This document shows, piece by piece, positions 27,641-31,073 of a stretch of DNA of 31,073 nt. Source of the DNA: Pseudomonadota bacterium (GTDB lineage Bacteria; Pseudomonadota; Alphaproteobacteria; Acetobacterales; Acetobacteraceae); the NCBI GenBank assembly GCA_021784255.1, contig JAJXSZ010000004.1, forward strand, positions 1 to 31,073. Reading direction: 5' to 3'. Position 1 is the first letter of the stretch. Each line of letters opens with the position of its first letter. Made by a program: the position numbers and the translations under genes. The notes beneath the pieces were generated by a model. That model worked only from the letters and a program-made list of their open reading frames with translations, made no database searches and had not been told where the DNA came from.

Positions 27641-28888
27641 ATGACGTCTGATCGTGCCGATGCTCTGCTCGCCGAGCAATACGAGGCGCACCCCTACCCG
27701 GCCCGCGACCCGCGCGACGAGGCCAGGCGGCTGGTCGTCGGCTCGCCGGGGCATCTGCGCGAGATCGACCACTGGGTCTTCGCCGCCGGCCGCCCCCAAG
27801 CCTTACCGCTCAACGCCCTGTTCGCCGGCGGCGGCACCGGCGATGGCGCCATCATGCTGGCCGCCCAGTTGCGCGCGGCGGGCCGGCCCGGCCGCGTCAC
27901 CTGGCTCGACCGCTCGGCCGCCGCGCGGCGCATCGCCGAGGCGCGCGCCGCGGCACGCGGGCTCGCCAACATCGATTTCATCGCGGCCTCCCTGCTCGAC
28001 CTTCCCAAGCTCGGCCTGGGGCCGTTCGATTACATCGATTGCTGCGGCGTGCTGCACCATCTGCCCGAGCCCGCCGACGGGCTGGCGGCGCTCCTCGGCG
28101 CCCTCGCCGCCGGCGGCGGGCTCGGCCTCATGGTCTACGCACCCTACGGGCGCACCGGCGTCTACATGGTGCAGGACGCGCTGCGCCTGCTCGCACCGGA
28201 GGCCGAGCCGCTGGCCGACCGGCTGGATGCTGCCCGCCGGGTCCTGCGCCATCTGCCGCAATCCGCTTGGCTGCGCTTCAATCGCGGCTTCGCCGACCAC
28301 ATCACCGGCGGCGATGCCGGGCTCGCCGACCTGCTGCTCAACCCTCGCGACCGCGCCTACACGGTGGCCGGTTTGCAGGCCCTGCTCGCGGCCCAGGGGC
28401 TCGCGGTCGCGGCCTGGATCGAGCCGATGCGCTACGACCCCGACACCTATCTGCCCGACCCTCGCCTGCGGGCCCGGGCGGCGCGGCTCGACCCGGTTGG
28501 CCGTGCCGCCCTGGCGGAAGCGCTGTGCGGCAATATCGGCGTGCACGTCGTCTACGCTCACCGTGCGAGCGAGCCGCGCCCGTCGCCCAATCCCACGGAC
28601 CCCGCGCGCGTGCCGGTGGCGCGCGAGATGCCGGGCGAGGAACTGGCGCGCGCCATCCAGCCGGACGGCACGCTTTCGTTCCTGTTCGACGGGCTGCGCG
28701 CGCCCCTGCCACTGCCGCCGCAGGCCGCGGCCATCCTGCGGCTGGTGGATGGCGCGCGCACCGTCGGGGATATCGGCGCGGAACTGGCCGGGCGTGGCAT
28801 CGCGCCTGCGGTCTTCGCCCGCGCCTGGCGCGAGACCTTCGAGCGGCTCGTTGCGGTCAACCGCCTGCTGCTGGCGCCACCGGCCTGA
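27641..28888 (+). CDS. SAM-dependent class I methyltransferase with extra C-terminal domain
   Basis: This encodes 415 aa. The conserved N-terminus is LLAEQYEAHPYPARDPRDEA, SAM-binding motif I is LFAGGGTGDGA (60-70), and DYIDCCGVLHHLPEP is motif II-like. The last 80 or so residues (about 335-415: LPLPPQAAAILRLVDGARTV, then GDIGAEL) look like a separate small helical domain reminiscent of PqqD- or winged-helix-like regulators; that match is tentative. The substrate is unknown. The start is not settled: ATG 27641 matches the family N-terminus, ATG 27611 is in frame, and TTG 27602 has the best Shine-Dalgarno (GGAGAGA). The eipB-like gene starts 17 nt after its stop. Confidence 0.82.
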   Translation: MTSDRADALLAEQYEAHPYPARDPRDEARRLVVGSPGHLREIDHWVFAAGRPQALPLNALFAGGGTGDGAIMLAAQLRAAGRPGRVTWLDRSAAARRIAEARAAARGLANIDFIAASLLDLPKLGLGPFDYIDCCGVLHHLPEPADGLAALLGALAAGGGLGLMVYAPYGRTGVYMVQDALRLLAPEAEPLADRLDAARRVLRHLPQSAWLRFNRGFADHITGGDAGLADLLLNPRDRAYTVAGLQALLAAQGLAVAAWIEPMRYDPDTYLPDPRLRARAARLDPVGRAALAEALCGNIGVHVVYAHRASEPRPSPNPTDPARVPVAREMPGEELARAIQPDGTLSFLFDGLRAPLPLPPQAAAILRLVDGARTVGDIGAELAGRGIAPAVFARAWRETFERLVAVNRLLLAPPA

Positions 28889-28905
28889 ACATCCTATCTC
28901 GGGGC

Positions 28906-29712
28906 ATGCGCGCATTCCTCCCGAGCCTCATCGCTCTGATCCTGACCGTGATCCCGGCCGCCGCGGCCCCGGCAGCGGCCCCGCCCGCGGGCGCCATCGA
29001 GCTCGCCGCCCACCATGCGGTCTATGACCTGACGCTCGGCGCCGCGCGGGGCGGCGTGATCGGAGCAACGGGACGGATGACCTACGACGTGATCGATGCC
29101 TGCTCCGCCTGGGCCGTGCAGCAGCGGCTCGAACTCGCGGTCGCGAGCACGAATGGCACGATCAGCCACTCGGTCTCCAACTACACGACCTGGGAAAGCA
29201 AGGACGGCAGGACGCTGCGGTTCCGCCTGCAGGAGACGACGGACGGGCAGACCACGACCGACATCGCCGGCGAGGCGCATCTCGACCGGCCCGGCGGCCC
29301 GGGGATCGCGATCTACACGCGCCCGAAGCCCGCGCGCGTGCCGCTGCCGGCCGGCACGATCTTCCCGATGGCGCAGAACCGCGTCATCATCGCTGCGTCC
29401 GAGGCCGGTAAACGCGTGATCGCGATGCCGCTGTTCGACGGCACCAGCCCCGATGGCGCGGAGAACTCGACGGTGGCCCTGGCGACCTGGGGCACGCCGT
29501 CGCACACGACCTGGCCGGCGCTGAAGGGGCTCAAGAGCGGGCGGGTGCATATCGGCTTCTTCGATCGCACGCCGCAGGCGATGGAGCCCACGATGCAGAT
29601 CGGCATGCGCTACTTCTCGAACGGTGTCGCCGACGGCATCACCATGGATTTCGGCACCTTCCTGCTGCACGGGCACCTCGTCAGCTTCACGCTGCGCCAC
29701 TCGCACTGCTGA
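28906..29712 (+). CDS. eipB: EipB-like periplasmic cell-envelope integrity protein (DUF1849)
   Basis: This encodes 268 aa. A signal peptide (about 1-25, MRAFLPSLIALILTVIPAAA) precedes a beta-rich domain with HHAVYDLTLGAARGG, GRMTYDVIDACSAWAVQQR, GRTLRFRLQET and a C-terminus ending FTLRHSHC. EipB of Brucella forms a periplasmic beta-spiral with a conserved disulfide between an early and a C-terminal Cys; here Cys66 and the last residue Cys268 hold those positions. It probably helps maintain the envelope. It lies 17 nt downstream of the methyltransferase gene, so the two may be co-transcribed, and it converges on dinB (21-nt gap). Confidence 0.88.
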   Translation: MRAFLPSLIALILTVIPAAAAPAAAPPAGAIELAAHHAVYDLTLGAARGGVIGATGRMTYDVIDACSAWAVQQRLELAVASTNGTISHSVSNYTTWESKDGRTLRFRLQETTDGQTTTDIAGEAHLDRPGGPGIAIYTRPKPARVPLPAGTIFPMAQNRVIIAASEAGKRVIAMPLFDGTSPDGAENSTVALATWGTPSHTTWPALKGLKSGRVHIGFFDRTPQAMEPTMQIGMRYFSNGVADGITMDFGTFLLHGHLVSFTLRHSHC

Positions 29713-29733
29713 GCGGTTCGGACCATCCCAGCC

Positions 29734-30987
29734 TCACGACGCACGCCCGCGCGGCAGGCCGCGTCCGCGCATGACCGCCTGCTCGCCGAATTTGCCGCGC
29801 AGCGCATCGACCGCGCGCTGCGCGGCGACCCGCCGCGGCAGCGAGGGATCGGCGAGGTCCGGCGGGTCGGCCTCGGCGGCCGGCGCCAGCGGATCCGCGC
29901 CGATGCCGATGAGGCGGTAGGCCGTTCCGTCCACCGCCGGCGACAGGAGACGCCTCGCGGCATCGAACAGCCGCTCCGGCAGCCGCGTCGGCGTCGCCAG
30001 GCGCACCGCTCGGGTGCGCGTCGCAAAGCTGGCGCTGCGCAGCTTGAGCGTGACCCCGGCGGCCGCGAGATCGTTTTCCCGCAGCCGCCGCGCGACCTTC
30101 TCGCACAGGCGCCACAGCGTCGCCTCGAGTTCCTCGCGGCCGGCGAGGTCGTGCTCGAAGGTGGTCTCGGCGCTGATCGATTTCGCCTCCCGCCCCGGCT
30201 GCACCGCCCGCGCGTCTTCGCCCCGGGCGCGCGCGACCAACGCCGGCCCCTCCTCGCCCAGGCGCGCCCGTGCGGTGCGCGCGTCCAGCATCTGCAGCTG
30301 CCCGAGCGTGGTGATGCCAATCGCGGCGAGGCGCGCGGCGCCGGCGGGGCCGATTCCGGGCAGCAGGCGCACCGGCTGCGGCGCGAGATAATCCGCCGCC
30401 TCCGTGCCCAGCACCGAAAAGCCGCGCGGCTTATCCCGCCCGGCAGCCAGCTTGGCCAGGAGCCGGTTGCGCGCCAGGCCGACCGAGACGGTGATCCCGA
30501 CCTCGCGCTCCACCTCGGTGGCGAAACGGGCGAGCACGACGGCCGGCGGCGCGCCGTGCAGCGCCGCCGTACCCGACAGATCGAGCGCCGCCTCGTCGAT
30601 CGAGAGCACCTCGACCAACGGCGTGAGCTTGAGCATGCGCGCGCGGATATCGCGTGCCACCGCGGTATATTTGCGGAAATCCGGGGCGATCACCTCGGCG
30701 TCCGGACATAGTCGGCGCGCCTTGAACATCGGCATGGCGCTGCGCACGCCAGCCATCCGCGCCACATAGCAGGCGGCGGCGACCACGCCGCGGGTCGCCC
30801 CGCCCACGATCACCGGCCGCGAAGCCAGTTCCGGCCGGTCGCGCTTCTCCACGCTCGCGTAAAATGCATCGCAATCGACATGCGCGAGACTCAGGCTGAA
30901 CAGCTCGGCATGCCGCACCACCCGCCCGCCGCACGGGCAGGGCCCGTCCTCCAGCATCCGCAAGCAGTCGCGGCACAGCGCCGGCAT
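29734..30987 (-). CDS. dinB: DNA polymerase IV (Y family) with N-terminal zinc-ribbon-like extension
   Basis: This encodes 417 aa. The first 25 residues hold four Cys (5, 8, 17, 19: CRDCL and CPCGG), a probable zinc ribbon that I associate with one alphaproteobacterial DinB group. The Y-family palm follows with Asp38 (AHVDCDAFYASVEKRD), steric-gate-type Tyr43, ACYVARMAGVRSAMPMFKA and catalytic Asp131-Glu132 (LSIDEAALDL). The HhH-bearing thumb (LLPGIGPAGAARLAAIGI) and little finger (SISAETTFEHDL) come next. Pol IV extends mismatched or damaged primers. The ATG has AGGG about 9 nt upstream. There is no convincing LexA box in the 86 nt available upstream. Confidence 0.96.
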   Translation of the reverse strand: MPALCRDCLRMLEDGPCPCGGRVVRHAELFSLSLAHVDCDAFYASVEKRDRPELASRPVIVGGATRGVVAAACYVARMAGVRSAMPMFKARRLCPDAEVIAPDFRKYTAVARDIRARMLKLTPLVEVLSIDEAALDLSGTAALHGAPPAVVLARFATEVEREVGITVSVGLARNRLLAKLAAGRDKPRGFSVLGTEAADYLAPQPVRLLPGIGPAGAARLAAIGITTLGQLQMLDARTARARLGEEGPALVARARGEDARAVQPGREAKSISAETTFEHDLAGREELEATLWRLCEKVARRLRENDLAAAGVTLKLRSASFATRTRAVRLATPTRLPERLFDAARRLLSPAVDGTAYRLIGIGADPLAPAAEADPPDLADPSLPRRVAAQRAVDALRGKFGEQAVMRGRGLPRGRAS

Positions 30988-31000
30988 GATCGAAACCCTG

Positions 31001-31059
31001 GAGCAACCCCCGGTCGGTCTGAGCCTGACCGACGCAGGCAGACCGGAGATGAGTTGCTC
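31001..31059. other. Nested, mutually exclusive inverted repeats upstream of dinB
   Basis: Outer arms GAGCAAC (31001-31007) and GTTGCTC (31053-31059) enclose CGGTCTG (31015-31021) with CAGACCG (31039-31045). An alternative hairpin, GTCGGTC (31013-31019) with GACCGAC (31027-31033), uses the same bases and cannot form at the same time. The segment lies between the dinB ATG and the window edge. It could be a leader switch, an operator or a terminator of the unseen neighbour. Confidence 0.45.
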
Positions 31060-31073
31060 TCGATGCTAAGTTT

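Noticed and set aside
30993..31007. Possible LexA box (GTTG-N7-GTTT) upstream of dinB
   Set aside because: The alphaproteobacterial box is GTTC-N7-GTTC; each half here has one mismatch and the site lies only 6 nt from the ATG, so chance is likely.

Overview
This window is chromosomal DNA from a high-GC alphaproteobacterium. A Rhodospirillales/Acetobacteraceae-type organism seems most likely. The reasons are the RpoB and ribosomal protein sequences, an EipB (DUF1849) homologue, an IalB-family protein, a DinB with the N-terminal zinc-ribbon type I associate with alphaproteobacteria, frequent GTG/TTG starts and strong GC3 bias (which creates many long antisense shadow ORFs). The assignment rests on recognition of sequence features, not on a search.

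Region 1 (1-7160, minus strand) is the core rplK-rplA-rplJ-rplL-rpoB-rpoC operon, transcribed right to left; rpoC runs off the left edge. It carries visible RNA structure: a junction-like L10 leader before a TTG-started rplJ, a near-perfect long hairpin between rplL and rpoB (where E. coli has an attenuator and an RNase III site), and GC-rich hairpins after rplA and between rpoB and rpoC. secE-nusG, the usual neighbours of rplK, are absent; a membrane-anchored SH3-like protein gene lies there instead.

Region 2 (7343-22190) is a catabolic, accessory-looking block. A divergent pair comes first: a ThDP-dependent acetolactate-synthase-like enzyme and a CtBP-type 2-hydroxyacid dehydrogenase. Then come a xylonate-dehydratase-like IlvD/Edd enzyme, a BDH2-like SDR and an FAH-family hydrolase. 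Together these look like a non-phosphorylative pentonate route in which the 2-keto-3-deoxy acid is oxidised and hydrolysed, probably to pyruvate and glycolate. A GT39 glycosyltransferase overlaps the FAH gene by 4 nt. On the opposite strand are an HpaI-type aldolase with a UxaA-type altronate/galactarate dehydratase, a PPP-like phosphatase, tRNA-Leu(UAA), and a translationally coupled LeuC-like/LeuD-like/D-2-hydroxyacid dehydrogenase operon. The LeuD-like subunit has a non-canonical substrate loop. No transporter or regulator was recognised in the block, so the inducing substrate is unknown.

Region 3 (22580-31073) holds housekeeping and envelope genes: a compact class A PBP, an amidase whose 3' end overlaps convergent rlmN, an IalB-family secreted protein, a SAM methyltransferase with an extra C-terminal domain, an EipB-like periplasmic protein and dinB.

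The most interesting material is the set of 2-keto/2-hydroxy acid enzymes in region 2, especially the LeuCD-like/dehydrogenase operon, and the RNA structures in region 1.
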